Origin: JBDHBD01 sp039586095
GTDB taxonomy: Bacteria; Gemmatimonadota; Gemmatimonadetes; Palauibacterales; Palauibacteraceae
Assembly: GCA_039586095.1 (NCBI GenBank)
Contig: JBDHLB010000034.1
Coordinates: 1 to 64,000, forward strand
Direction: 5' to 3'
Length of the DNA stretch: 64,000 nt
Positions 42,762-51,750 of this stretch are shown here, piece after piece (within the stretch, counting starts at the first letter, position 1; every line of letters starts with the position of its first letter). Under the pieces are notes generated by a model. The model ran no database searches and had not been told where the DNA came from. It worked only from the letters and a program-made list of their open reading frames with translations. The position numbers were made by a program, and so were the translations under genes.

Positions 42762-43457
42762 TCAGCTCGCCGCGGCCTTCCGCGCCTCGCGCTCGTGCAG
42801 CGCGTCGATCATGCGCTGTGCGCTCTCCTCCATGTCGATCACGAGGCGATCGACCCTCGTCACGAAATAGTTGTGCATGATGTTGATCGGGATCGCGATC
42901 GTCAGACCGGTCGCCGTCGTGATGAGGGCCACCTTGATGCCGCCGGCGACCAGCGTGGCCTCCACCTCGCCGGCGATCTCGATCGCCTGGAAGGCCATGA
43001 TCATGCCGATCACTGTCCCGAGGAAGCCGAGGAGCGGAGCGACGTTGGCCAGGGTCGCCAGCCACACCAGTCCGCGCTCGAGGGAGGCGACCTGGATCGC
43101 ACCGGCGTTCTCGATGGCCTGCAGAACGCGCTCGATGCCCTCTTCCCGGCGTCTCAGACCGGCTTTCAGGACCTCGGCGGCCGGGGCGTGCGAGTCCTCG
43201 CACACGGCCAACGCCTCTTCAAGTCGGCCTTCCGAGATCAGTCCATCCGCCTCGCGGAGCAGGCTGCGATTCCGGGCCGACTTCATCTGCAAGTCGATGA
43301 ATTTCCAGAGGATGATCAAGATGCCGATCGCGAGACAGGCGCCGAGCGGCCACATCATGAATCCGCCCGCTTCCCAGATCTCGCCGAGCCTCAACTCCTG
43401 GCCTTCGCCGAGCCTGGGCGTCGTCTCCTGAATCGCCCACAGTGTCCACGCGATCAA
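42762..43457 (-). CDS. exbB: MotA/TolQ/ExbB-family proton channel
   Basis: 231 residues. The start is placed at TTG 43457 because GGAGGT lies immediately upstream (TTGGAGGTACCC); an earlier TTG at 43469 would include the ribosome-binding site itself. Three transmembrane helices are visible: MMWPLGACLAIGILIILWK (about 35-55), LATLANVAPLLGFLGTVIGM (about 130-150) and VALITTATGLTIAIPINIM (about 170-190). The last two carry the conserved Thr and Pro of the family. It energises TonB-dependent transport or the Tol system. No ExbD/TolR gene follows; a terminator does. Confidence 0.88.
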   Translation of the reverse strand: MIAWTLWAIQETTPRLGEGQELRLGEIWEAGGFMMWPLGACLAIGILIILWKFIDLQMKSARNRSLLREADGLISEGRLEEALAVCEDSHAPAAEVLKAGLRRREEGIERVLQAIENAGAIQVASLERGLVWLATLANVAPLLGFLGTVIGMIMAFQAIEIAGEVEATLVAGGIKVALITTATGLTIAIPINIMHNYFVTRVDRLVIDMEESAQRMIDALHEREARKAAAS

Positions 43458-43528
43458 GGGTACCTCCAAGAAATAGTTTTCCGTGCGCTGTTCCGGTTCC
43501 TGTTGCGCGCCAAAAGGTAGGCCCGAAA

Positions 43529-43557
43529 AGCTATTCTGACCCTTGAAGAGATGTCAA
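43529..43557 (-). promoter_or_regulatory. Candidate promoter of exbB
   Basis: On the minus strand a perfect TTGACA (43552-43557) lies about 95 bp before the exbB start. The -10 at 17 bp (ATAGCT, 43529-43534) is poor, so only the -35 is convincing. Confidence 0.35.
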
Positions 43558-43603
43558 GTAGGCAGGCTCGGAAGAACGGGCGGGCGGACGATGCGATGTC
43601 AGG

Positions 43604-44476
43604 TCATGCGGGGCCTGGAGGTGGTTCCTTCACAAGTCGCGGGACCGCCGCCAGGAGCCTGCGGGTGTATTCGTGAGCGGGTCGAACGAAGAGCTTCTCC
43701 ACCGTCGCCTCCTCGACGAGTCGACCCTCGCGCATCACGACCACTCGATCGCTTACCTGCCGAACGACGGCCAAATCGTGCGATATGAACAGGTACGCCA
43801 GCCCGAGCTCGTCCTGCAGGTCTTGAAGCAGCGTGAGGATCTGAGCCTGTACCGAGACATCGAGCGCCGACACCGGCTCGTCGGCCACGATGAGTCGCGG
43901 GCCGGTCGACAGCGCCCGCGCAATCCCGATCCGTTGACGTTGTCCACCGGAGAACTCGTGCGGATACCTCCGCGCGTCGCCCGGGTCGAGCCCCACCATC
44001 TCCAGCAACTCCGCCAGTCTACTCTCCGTATCGCGCCCCGTCGCGAGATCGTGTACGCGCAGCACCTCTCGTATCGCACCGCCCACGGTCAGCCGGGGAT
44101 TCAACGAGCCGAACGGGTCCTGGAAGACGACCTGCACGTCTCGCCGGAAGCGTAGCCGCGCTTCACCCCGCAGCTTCCACACGTCCTGACCCTCGTATCG
44201 GACCTCGCCCGTGCTCGGCCTCTCGAGGGCCAGCAGCAGACGAGCGAGCGTGCTCTTCCCGCATCCCGATTCACCCACGAGGCCGACGGTCTCCCCCGGA
44301 CGGATCGACAGCGATACGCCATCCACGGCAAGCACCGGGTGGGCAGCCCGTCGGCGGCCCGTGAGCCGATACGTCTTTCGAAGAGCGAGGCCTTCGAGCA
44401 GCGCCCCGGCCGCCTCCAGCCGGGCGTGGGGCGAGTCCGTTCGCGGGCCCGAATCGCCAGGTCGCGAACTGCTCAT
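43604..44476 (-). CDS. Oligopeptide/dipeptide ABC transporter ATP-binding protein (OppF/DppF type)
   Basis: 290 residues with Walker A GESGCGKST, the OppF-type QVVFQDPFGSLNPRL, signature EFSGGQRQRIGIARAL, Walker B LIVADEPVSALDVS and the His-switch LFISHDLAVV. It hydrolyses ATP to power peptide import together with OppD. It is the last gene of the transporter run and overlaps the frameshifted OppD gene by 4 bp (ATGA). Confidence 0.92.
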   Translation of the reverse strand: MSSSRPGDSGPRTDSPHARLEAAGALLEGLALRKTYRLTGRRRAAHPVLAVDGVSLSIRPGETVGLVGESGCGKSTLARLLLALERPSTGEVRYEGQDVWKLRGEARLRFRRDVQVVFQDPFGSLNPRLTVGGAIREVLRVHDLATGRDTESRLAELLEMVGLDPGDARRYPHEFSGGQRQRIGIARALSTGPRLIVADEPVSALDVSVQAQILTLLQDLQDELGLAYLFISHDLAVVRQVSDRVVVMREGRLVEEATVEKLFVRPAHEYTRRLLAAVPRLVKEPPPGPA

Positions 44477-45454
44477 GCGCGCCTCGAGGGTTCATCGACG
44501 AGCCAACAGCGAGCGGCCGATGTATCCGTCTCCTCTGCGCGCAGCAGCGGCGGCTCTTCGTCGCAGCGCTTCCAGCGGTATTCGCAGCGGGGGCGGTACC
44601 GGCATCCGCTCGGCCAGCGAGTGGCGTGTGGCACGCGACCCGGGATGACGTCCAGGCGATCCCGCGGCGCGTCCAGGTCGGGCACGGCCCGCAGCAGTCC
44701 CCGGGTGTAGGGGTGGACCGGTCGGCGGAACAGGGGCTGAACGGGGCCTTGCTCCACGATTCGTCCCCCGTACATCACGGCCACCCGGTCCGCCACCTGC
44801 GCGACAACGGTCAGATCGTGTGATATGAAGAGCATGGCCGTCCCGAACTCGTCGCGTAAGGAGGCCAGCAGATCGAGGATCTGTGCCTGCACGGTCACGT
44901 CCAGCGCGGTCGTCGGTTCGTCGGCGATCAACACGGACGGTCGACACGAGATCGCCATCGCGATCATCACGCGCTGTCGCATCCCTCCGGACAGCTGGTG
45001 GGGGTACGCCCGACCGCTGCGGGTCGGGTCCGGCAGTCCGACACGCTCCAGCAGCTCGATCGCTTCCAGCCGTGCGTCGTACCTCGACATCCCCCTGTGC
45101 TCGCGGAGCGCTTCACCGACCTGCTCGCTGACCTGGAGGACCGGATTGAGGCTGGTCATCGGTTCCTGGAACACCATCGCGATCTCGCCACCCCGAACCG
45201 CCCTCAGGCGAGCGCGATCCGCGCCGACCAGCTCTTCGCCGTTCAGCCGGATGCTGGAGCCGGGCATGATCCGGGATCGACAGAGCCGTGACCGATTTGC
45301 CACACCCCGACTCACCCACGAGCCCGAGTGTCTCACCCGCATCGAGGTCCAGATCGACGCCGTCCACCGCGCGGGCGAACCGGTCGCGGCCCGTGCCACG
45401 ATCGGTGCCCTGGAAGTAGGTGCGAAGCTCCCGCACGGCGAGCAGCCCGCTCAT
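44473..45454 (-). pseudogene. Oligopeptide ABC transporter ATP-binding protein (OppD/DppD type), frameshifted
   Basis: The natural start is ATG 45454 (MSGLLAVRELRTYFQG), overlapping the upstream permease stop (ATGA). The first frame carries the Walker A sequence LVGESGCGKSVTALSI and then degenerates. From about 45268-45278 onward the family sequence continues in another frame: SSIRLNGEELVGADRARL, IAMVFQEPMTSLNPVLQ, LSGGMRQRVMIAMAI, VLIADEPTTALDVTV and the C-terminal Cys-rich PSGCRYRPRCEY. Removing one C from GATCCCGG restores a single frame. Without correction no product has both Walker motifs. A real lesion would disable import unless OppF pairs with itself; an assembly error is possible. 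Confidence 0.75.
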
Positions 45455-46584
45455 CCCTGCGGTCTCTCCCAGGCGGGCGAGCGCGGGTCGAGCGCATCCC
45501 GCAACCCGTCGCCCATGAGGTTGAAGCTCATGACGGTCACCACGATCGCCAGACCGGGGAACGCGGTGATCCACCACGCCTCGAGCATCACGTCGCGCCC
45601 TGCGGCCACCATGCTTCCCCAGCTGGCCGTGGGCGGCTGGACGCCCAGTCCGAGGAAGCTGAGCGAAGCTTCCGTGAGAATCGTGTTTCCGATCCCCAGC
45701 GTGGCGGCGACGATGACCGGACTCAGGACGTTGGGCAGGATGTGCCGCAGCAGGATGCGGCGCCCTCCGTAGCCCAGCGCGCGGGCGGCCAGCACGAATT
45801 CGCGCTCGCGGACCGACAGCACCTCGCCCCGCACGATGCGGGAGGTGCCCATCCAGCCGGTAAAGCCGAGGATCAGCGTGATCAGCAGGATGGAGGGCTG
45901 GAACAGCGCGGCGATCGCCACCAGAAGCACGAGTCTCGGGAAGCTGAGGAGCAAGTCCACGAAGCGCATCGACAGGACGTCGAGCCAGCCGCGCACGTAG
46001 CCGGCCAGCGCCCCCAGCAGCGTGCCGATGGTCACCGCGATGGCCACGGCGAGAAAACCGATCGACAGGCTGATCCTGGCCCCGTACAACACACGGCTGA
46101 ATACGTCGCGTCCGAAGCGGTCGGTTCCCATGAGGTGGGCCGCGGAGGGCGCCTGGAATCGGGTTGCCACGATGTCGGCTCCCTGGGCGTCGGGATCGTA
46201 AGGAGCCAGGTACGGCGTCAGGAGCGCTGCCAGGGCAAGCGCCACGACGAGACCGAGGCCGAGCATCGCCGTCCGGTGACGCCGGAACGTTCCCCACGCG
46301 AGCCGCCACTGGGAAGCCGAGACATCCGCCTCCGACCGTGCGTGTGGCCTGCGTCCAGTCGCCCATGCGAGCGCCAGGCCGCCGAGTAGCGCGGCGAGCG
46401 CCAGCCACTCGGAGAAGGCCCCGCCGCGGAGCGTGTCCACGATTCGCCCCCAGCGCACAACGACGAGCACCCAGAGCGCGACCCACAAACCGAGTGGGGC
46501 CAGGCCTCGGAGCCTCCCCCGCATGAGGTCGGCGGCTCCCGGGAGGACCATGCCCATCCATCCGGCCCGGCGCCCGCCGCTCAC
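45451..46584 (-). CDS. Oligopeptide/dipeptide ABC transporter permease (OppC/DppC type)
   Basis: 377 residues from GTG 46584, whose GTGA overlaps the stop of the first permease gene. An N-terminal extension with two hydrophobic segments (about 20-80) precedes the usual part beginning RLAWGTFRRHRTAMLGL. The family signature GTDRFGRDVFSRVLYGARISL is present over its usual extent, as is the EAA loop EFVLAARALGYGGRRILLRH that contacts the ATPases. It has about six core transmembrane helices. The extension makes it longer than the usual 290-300 residues. Confidence 0.9.
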   Translation of the reverse strand: MSGGRRAGWMGMVLPGAADLMRGRLRGLAPLGLWVALWVLVVVRWGRIVDTLRGGAFSEWLALAALLGGLALAWATGRRPHARSEADVSASQWRLAWGTFRRHRTAMLGLGLVVALALAALLTPYLAPYDPDAQGADIVATRFQAPSAAHLMGTDRFGRDVFSRVLYGARISLSIGFLAVAIAVTIGTLLGALAGYVRGWLDVLSMRFVDLLLSFPRLVLLVAIAALFQPSILLITLILGFTGWMGTSRIVRGEVLSVREREFVLAARALGYGGRRILLRHILPNVLSPVIVAATLGIGNTILTEASLSFLGLGVQPPTASWGSMVAAGRDVMLEAWWITAFPGLAIVVTVMSFNLMGDGLRDALDPRSPAWERPQG

Positions 46585-47573
46585 GACGATTCCTCCCGTC
46601 CCACGCGAATCCTCGGATCGATGGCCGCATAGAGAAGATCCGCCAGCAGGTTGCCGGCTACGACCAGCGCCCCGAACAGGAAGGTGGCGGCCAGCACGAC
46701 CGGATAGTCTCGGGCGAGGATCGCGTCGTACAGCAAGCGTCCCATCCCCGGCCACGAGAACACGACCTCGATCACGACCGCCCCGCCGAACAGGATCGGG
46801 AGAAACAGCCCCATCAGGCTCACGATCGGTATGAGGGCGTTGCGCAGGGCGTGCTTCATCAACACGCGGGCTTCCGAGAGTCCCTTGGACCGTGCGGTGC
46901 GTATGTAGTCCTGCCGGATCACCTCCAGCATCGCGCCTCGCATGTACCGCGCGATGGCCGCGGCCGAGGCGATCCCCAGGGCGAAGGAAGGAAGCACCAG
47001 GTGCCGGATCCGGTCCAGGAATCGGCCGCCGGCGCTCAGCATCTCGTGATCCAGGCTCTTCGTCCCGGATATCGGCAACCCGAGCGCGTCGGGGACAAAT
47101 GCGGCCGAGAACAGCAGGATCAGCATCAGACCCAGCCAGAAGCTCGGCATGGAGTAGACGAACAGCGCAACGAACGTGAGCGCGTTGTCGAGGGTCGAGT
47201 ATTGCCGGGCCGCCTGCACGATCCCGAGCGCGCACCCGACCACGAAGATCAGCACGAGTGAAACGCCGCCCAGAAGGAGGGTGTTCGGGAGCGCGTCCCG
47301 GATGACTGCCGCCACCGGCCGGAACTGGCTGAAGCTGTACCCGAAATCACCCCGGATGAAGCTGAACAGCCAGCGTCCGTACTGCTCGTGGAGCGGTCGG
47401 TCGAGCCCGAAGTTGCGTCGCATCTGCTCCATGACCTCGGGGCTGACGTTGGGGTTGAAGAACGCCGTCGTCGGATCGCCGGGCGCCAGGTGGAGAATGA
47501 CGAACAGCAGGGTGAGGATTCCCAGCAGGAGCGGAATCGCCTGCAGAAACCGGCGGATCGCGAAGCGGAGCAG
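46581..47573 (-). CDS. Oligopeptide/dipeptide ABC transporter permease (OppB/DppB type), CTG start
   Basis: 330 residues. The first ATG in frame (47432) would remove the conserved beginning. The frame upstream reads LRFAIRRFLQAIPLLLGIL and LHLAPGDPTTAFFNP, the invariant N-terminus of OppB/DppB with its first helix. The only possible initiator after the in-frame TAG at 47577-47579 is CTG 47573, preceded by GGAGG (47583-47587). The EAA loop is DYIRTARSKGLSEARVLMKH, and the C-terminus has SWPGMGRLLYDAILARDYP. A CTG start is rare and may lower expression; alternatively an ATG was mutated. Confidence 0.88.
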   Translation of the reverse strand: MLRFAIRRFLQAIPLLLGILTLLFVILHLAPGDPTTAFFNPNVSPEVMEQMRRNFGLDRPLHEQYGRWLFSFIRGDFGYSFSQFRPVAAVIRDALPNTLLLGGVSLVLIFVVGCALGIVQAARQYSTLDNALTFVALFVYSMPSFWLGLMLILLFSAAFVPDALGLPISGTKSLDHEMLSAGGRFLDRIRHLVLPSFALGIASAAAIARYMRGAMLEVIRQDYIRTARSKGLSEARVLMKHALRNALIPIVSLMGLFLPILFGGAVVIEVVFSWPGMGRLLYDAILARDYPVVLAATFLFGALVVAGNLLADLLYAAIDPRIRVGREESS

Positions 47574-47587
47574 GGCCTACAGCCTCC

Positions 47588-49255
47588 TCAGCGGCGGTCG
47601 GGGTGGAGCCACCACTCCCGCACGCTCGCCAGCTCGCCGCGGGCGTCGAGCTCCACACCGCCCAACTCGCGCCGTACGCCGTCGGCCACCGTCTCGAAGA
47701 ACAGGAACGTGAAGGGCTGATCCCGGCGCATGATCTCGTCGTACCTTCGGTACAGGCGCCGACGTTCGCCCCGGTCCAGCGCCCGCGGCAACGAGTCGAG
47801 CACCTCATCGAGATCGGGGTCGCAGTAACTCGTGAACTGCCACGGCTGGCCGATTCGATCGCAGGCCCACAGGTCGCGGTCGTCCAGCACCCAGTCCTGC
47901 TCGAACCCGAGGATCGCCGCGTCGTACCGTCGCTCCGGACTCGTCACGGCGGCACCCAGGGCCGCGCTCTCCATCGTACGAGGCTCAGCGACGACGCCCA
48001 CGGCCGCCAGCTGGCTCTGCACGATCACCGCGATGTCCTGTCGCACCGGGTTGGGGTTGGTGACCAGCTCGAAGCGCAACTCCTCGCCGTCACGCTCCCG
48101 AACCCCGTCCGCGTCCGCGTCGCGCCAGCCCGCTCGATCCAGAAGCCCGGCCGCGGAGTCGGAAGCGAACGGCAGCGCCGGCGTGGGCGGATCGTATGCC
48201 CAGTGCCACGGTCCCAGGGGTCCGGATGTCACCGTCCCGAGCCCGTTCCGGACAGCGGCCACGAGCTGATCCCGATCGATCGCCAGTGTCAGGGCGGAGC
48301 GCACCAGGGGATCGCCGAAGGGTGCGCGGCGCGAGTTCCAGGCGATGAACGTGTAGCTGCGCGAGGGACGCTTGATCAATTCGATATCCGGGTCGGCGCT
48401 CGCGGTCTCGATCTGCGACGGGGGCAGGTCCAGGTACAGATGCACGGCACCGGTCCGTAGCTCGGCCAGCAGGGTCGTCGGGTCCGGAACGACCCGGTAC
48501 ACGAGGCGTCCCAGGTACGGCTGTCCTCCCAGCTCGGGCGGAAACCGGGGGTTCGCCGCGAAGCTCCAGGTATCGGCCGTGCGCTCCGAAAACCGGAAGG
48601 GACCGTTCCCCACCAACGCGTCGGTTCCGAACGGATGGCGCGCCAGGTCATCGGCCGGCGCATCCTGCAGTACGTGCTCAGGCACGATCGGCAGCTGGCT
48701 CCAGCCGAACAGGAAATCGGCATGTGGCCGGAGCACGAAGCGGATCGTGTACGGATCGACGATCTCGGCGGCCTCCCACAGATCAAACCAGCTGCGATTC
48801 GGGAAAGCGACGTTCGGATCCTTGACGCGCGCAAAGGTAAACGCGACGTCGCGAGCCGTCGTCGCAGTCCCGTCGTGCCAGGAGACATCACGGCGCAGCC
48901 GGAAGACGATCTGCGTGCTGTCCCGGTTCAGCTCCCACGACTCGGCCAGGTACGACGTCAGCTCCCCGGCGCCGTTGTAACGGACGAGCGTCATGAACAG
49001 GACGTGTTTCTGGACCTGGGCCGCCTCGAAATCGGTGGACACGAGAGGGTTGAGCGTGCTGATGCTCGCTCGGCCGCCCACCACCGCCGTGCCTCCGTAT
49101 CGCTCCGCCTCCTGGACCGGTCGCAACGCCGCTTCGTCGACCGATCCTTCGTCCGATCCGCAGCCGAAGAGGACACCCAGGCTGCACATCGCGATGGCTC
49201 CGAGCGTGCGAATCCCGAGCGCACGAATCCCGAGCGCCTTGCGGCTGTCGATCAT
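47588..49255 (-). CDS. ABC transporter substrate-binding lipoprotein, family 5 (second copy)
   Basis: 555 residues. The lipoprotein signal (AIAMCSLGVLFGC) follows an N-terminal repeat LGIRALGIRTLG encoded by a 15-bp tandem repeat. Family-5 hallmarks are present: TLNPLVSTDFEA near the mature start, LAESWELNRDSTQIVFRLRR, VSWHDGTATTARDVAFTF and the late ALDRGERRRLYRRYDEIM. It would bind peptides (or similar solutes) in the periplasm for the adjacent permeases. It overlaps the first binding-protein gene by 4 bp. The two are clear paralogues (compare GELASVREWWLHPDRR and GELVTLPRWRWLGEVG). Confidence 0.9.
   Translation of the reverse strand: MIDSRKALGIRALGIRTLGAIAMCSLGVLFGCGSDEGSVDEAALRPVQEAERYGGTAVVGGRASISTLNPLVSTDFEAAQVQKHVLFMTLVRYNGAGELTSYLAESWELNRDSTQIVFRLRRDVSWHDGTATTARDVAFTFARVKDPNVAFPNRSWFDLWEAAEIVDPYTIRFVLRPHADFLFGWSQLPIVPEHVLQDAPADDLARHPFGTDALVGNGPFRFSERTADTWSFAANPRFPPELGGQPYLGRLVYRVVPDPTTLLAELRTGAVHLYLDLPPSQIETASADPDIELIKRPSRSYTFIAWNSRRAPFGDPLVRSALTLAIDRDQLVAAVRNGLGTVTSGPLGPWHWAYDPPTPALPFASDSAAGLLDRAGWRDADADGVRERDGEELRFELVTNPNPVRQDIAVIVQSQLAAVGVVAEPRTMESAALGAAVTSPERRYDAAILGFEQDWVLDDRDLWACDRIGQPWQFTSYCDPDLDEVLDSLPRALDRGERRRLYRRYDEIMRRDQPFTFLFFETVADGVRRELGGVELDARGELASVREWWLHPDRR
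49202..49236. repeat. 15-bp tandem repeat in signal-peptide coding region
   Basis: GAGCGTGCGAATCCC (49202-49216), GAGCGCACGAATCCC (49217-49231) and a partial third copy. It encodes the Leu-Gly-Ile-Arg repeats at the N-terminus of the second binding protein; the 15-bp unit keeps the frame. Confidence 0.85.
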
Positions 49256-50898
49256 TCTTCCTCTCCGTCTCCCACCTCACCGAGCCAGCGCCAGCGGGGC
49301 AGTGTAACCAGCTCTCCGCGGGCGTCCATACGAACGCTCTGCAGCTCGCGGCGCACGCCCGCCAGCTCGTCGTTCCAGAACAGGAGCGTGAGGGGCTGGT
49401 CGCGTTGCAGCGTTTCGGCAAACGCCTGCCACACGGCCGCCGCCCGCTCGTCATCGAGCGTGCGCACACCGAGGTCCATCAGGCTGTCGGCCACGGGATT
49501 GGCGTACGAACTCCGATTCGCGCTGCCCTCGACTTCCAACTGGCGGCTGTGGAACAACGGTCTGGGGTCGATGCGGAAGTTGTCGAGCACCCAGTTGGTC
49601 AGCACGGCGTCGAAGTCCCGTGCGCGGTGAAGCCCGAGGACTGTCTGCCACTCGAGCAGCCGCGGCTCGACCCGCACGCCGACTCGAGCCAGCTGAGCCT
49701 GAATGATCTGGACCAGCTCCCCGAACACCGGGTTCCGCTGGCTTGCCAGCAGGACGAATTCGAGCCGGCGGCCCGCGCGCTCGCGCACCCCGTCGCTATC
49801 CCGGTCCACCCAGCCGGCCTCCGTCAGGAGCGCTGCCGCCGAATCGGGCTCGTAGGGCAGAGGGTCGAGCCGTGGAGCATACGGGTGCCACGGCGGAATC
49901 ACGCTGCTCGCGACCTGGCCATAGCCCCGTAGCACCGCCGCGAGCAGTTCATCCCGATCGAGCGCCATCGCGAGAGCCCGTCGGACCGGCGCTTCGGTAA
50001 ACGGTTCGCGTCGCGTGTTCCAGCCCAGGTAGGTGAACTGCCGCCACGGAAAGTGGAGCAGGCGTGTATCCTCCTCAGCTTCGACGCGTCGGGCATCGGC
50101 AGGGCTCAGCGGACCGTTCAGGTGGACATCTCCGCGGAAGAGCTCCGCGAGCAACGTCGTGCGCTCGGGAACGATCCGATACACGACCCGACGGATGGGC
50201 GGCGTGCCGCCCAGGCCTGTCGGGAATCCCTCGCGCGCCTCGAACACGAGCTGCTGGTTCACCTCCCAGCTCACGAAACGATACGGCCCGCTGCCCACCG
50301 GATCCCGGCCGAACGCATGCCGGGCGATGTCGGGCGGCGGCACGCCCTCCAGCAGGTGCCGGGGGACGGGTGGCCAGAAAAAGTCCTCGAGCGGCTGTGC
50401 ATGGACGGTTCCGAAGTGGAAGCGAATGCGGTGGGAGTCGAGAACCTCGGCGCGGTCGACGTTCGTCAGATAGGCGGCATCCAGCGGCGATGCGACCTGG
50501 GGATTCTTCGCCAGATCGAACGTGAACTTCACGTCCTCGGCCGTGAGCGCCGCTCCATCGTGCCAGGTGACGTCGTCTCTCAGCTCGAACACCACCGTGG
50601 AGTCGGTCAGCTCCCAGCGCTTCGCCAGCCACGGCCGGACGCGGAACGTGGAGTCGTACACGACGAGCGGCGTGTAGAGAAGGTAATAAATGAGCTCGTT
50701 GGCGTTCTGGTCGGTGCTGACGACAGGGTTCAGCGTCTGCAGCTCCGCCGCATAGCCCAGAACGAGCGGCCGATCCGATCCGATCCGGTTCGTGTCGGGA
50801 TTCGAACACGCGAGCGCACCGGAGCCGGCGACCGCCGCCGAGCAGGCGAGAAGGAGTACGAGGTACCCGGCCGGTCGCTCCCCACGCAGCCTCATCAC
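49252..50898 (-). CDS. ABC transporter substrate-binding lipoprotein, family 5 (first copy)
   Basis: 548 residues. The signal (LVLLLACSAAVAGSGALAC) ends in a lipobox Cys. Motifs: TLNPVVSTDQNANELIYYL, LAKRWELTDSTVVFELRDD, VTWHDGAALTAEDVKFTF and GSGPYRFVSWE. It is the first gene of the transporter part of the run, 9 bp after the lipoate/octanoate transferase gene. Two tandem binding proteins sharing one permease pair would widen the range of bound solutes. GTG 50898 or ATG 50895 may be the start. Confidence 0.9.
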   Translation of the reverse strand: MMRLRGERPAGYLVLLLACSAAVAGSGALACSNPDTNRIGSDRPLVLGYAAELQTLNPVVSTDQNANELIYYLLYTPLVVYDSTFRVRPWLAKRWELTDSTVVFELRDDVTWHDGAALTAEDVKFTFDLAKNPQVASPLDAAYLTNVDRAEVLDSHRIRFHFGTVHAQPLEDFFWPPVPRHLLEGVPPPDIARHAFGRDPVGSGPYRFVSWEVNQQLVFEAREGFPTGLGGTPPIRRVVYRIVPERTTLLAELFRGDVHLNGPLSPADARRVEAEEDTRLLHFPWRQFTYLGWNTRREPFTEAPVRRALAMALDRDELLAAVLRGYGQVASSVIPPWHPYAPRLDPLPYEPDSAAALLTEAGWVDRDSDGVRERAGRRLEFVLLASQRNPVFGELVQIIQAQLARVGVRVEPRLLEWQTVLGLHRARDFDAVLTNWVLDNFRIDPRPLFHSRQLEVEGSANRSSYANPVADSLMDLGVRTLDDERAAAVWQAFAETLQRDQPLTLLFWNDELAGVRRELQSVRMDARGELVTLPRWRWLGEVGDGEEE

Positions 50899-50907
50899 GC
50901 GCTGAAA

Positions 50908-51750
50908 CTAGGAAGCCGGTCTGTCGGAAGGAAGCCGCCGCCTGCTCCAGGTCCACTCGGGGCTGCCATACACGGGCTCCAGCTCCGAGGCGGCCAGCCG
51001 TTCCGGTCGAGACAGCTCCATGCGCCGCGCCGGTGCGCCTACCTCCATCTCGAAGCCGCGACGGACCGCTTCCACAAGCTCCTCGAAGCTCGGGAGAGCG
51101 GGGAGCAGCTCGGCCAAACCGATGGCGGGCGAGGCCTCCTCGCCGGCCTCCGCGCCCTCTGTCCCGATGCCGACCGCGTCTTCATCCGCTGTGCGATCCG
51201 GCGCGGCCCGACGCTGGTCTCCCTCCAGAAGCAGCGAACCGTGCTGGAGGAGAGCACCCTCGTGCCGCCACTGCGCGCTCCCTACCAGCTTGCGCCCTCG
51301 CGCGACCAGCTCTCCGGCGGCCGGGTCGCCGAAGCAGGCGCGCGGCGCGGTTGGAGAGGTGTCGCTGCCGCTCGCCGCGAGGACGGCCGGCACGCCGAGT
51401 CGCTCGAGCCCACGGGCGAGCGCGCGATTGATGAGCGCGTAGGTGGCCCGCGGCCCGCCCCAGGTTCGGTCGGGCAGCGTGACGCTGTAGGTCAGCTCCC
51501 TGTGGTGGTAGACGGCGCGCCCTCCCGTGGGGCGGCGCACGACGTCCAGGCCCGGTCGTCCGTGTGCGGCGAACTCCCCGGATTGGTTACGGCCCAGAGA
51601 CAGACACGGAGGATCCCAGCGGTACAGCCGCACCGTAATGGGCCCGGATCGGGCGGTGGCCATGAGTGCCTCATCGACGGCCATGTTCCAGGCCCCGGTG
51701 GCGGGGGCCTCGACAAGCAGACGGATCGGGTCCCTATCCGTCCTCGTCAA
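50908..51750 (-). CDS. Lipoate-protein ligase/octanoyltransferase family protein (LipM-like)
   Basis: 280 residues of the LplA/LipM/BirA-type catalytic fold. Visible motifs: NMAVDEALM, LGRNQSGEF, DVVRRPTGGRAVYHHREL (the Arg-Arg-x-Thr-Gly-Gly-Arg loop) and RACFGDPAAGELVARGRKLVG with the Cys and Lys expected in LipM-like enzymes. It would attach octanoyl or lipoyl groups to GcvH, encoded three genes upstream in the same run. It overlaps the end of gcvPB by 17 bp. An acidic insert (TADEDAVGIGTEGAEAGEE) replaces part of a loop. Confidence 0.82.
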   Translation of the reverse strand: MTRTDRDPIRLLVEAPATGAWNMAVDEALMATARSGPITVRLYRWDPPCLSLGRNQSGEFAAHGRPGLDVVRRPTGGRAVYHHRELTYSVTLPDRTWGGPRATYALINRALARGLERLGVPAVLAASGSDTSPTAPRACFGDPAAGELVARGRKLVGSAQWRHEGALLQHGSLLLEGDQRRAAPDRTADEDAVGIGTEGAEAGEEASPAIGLAELLPALPSFEELVEAVRRGFEMEVGAPARRMELSRPERLAASELEPVYGSPEWTWSRRRLPSDRPAS

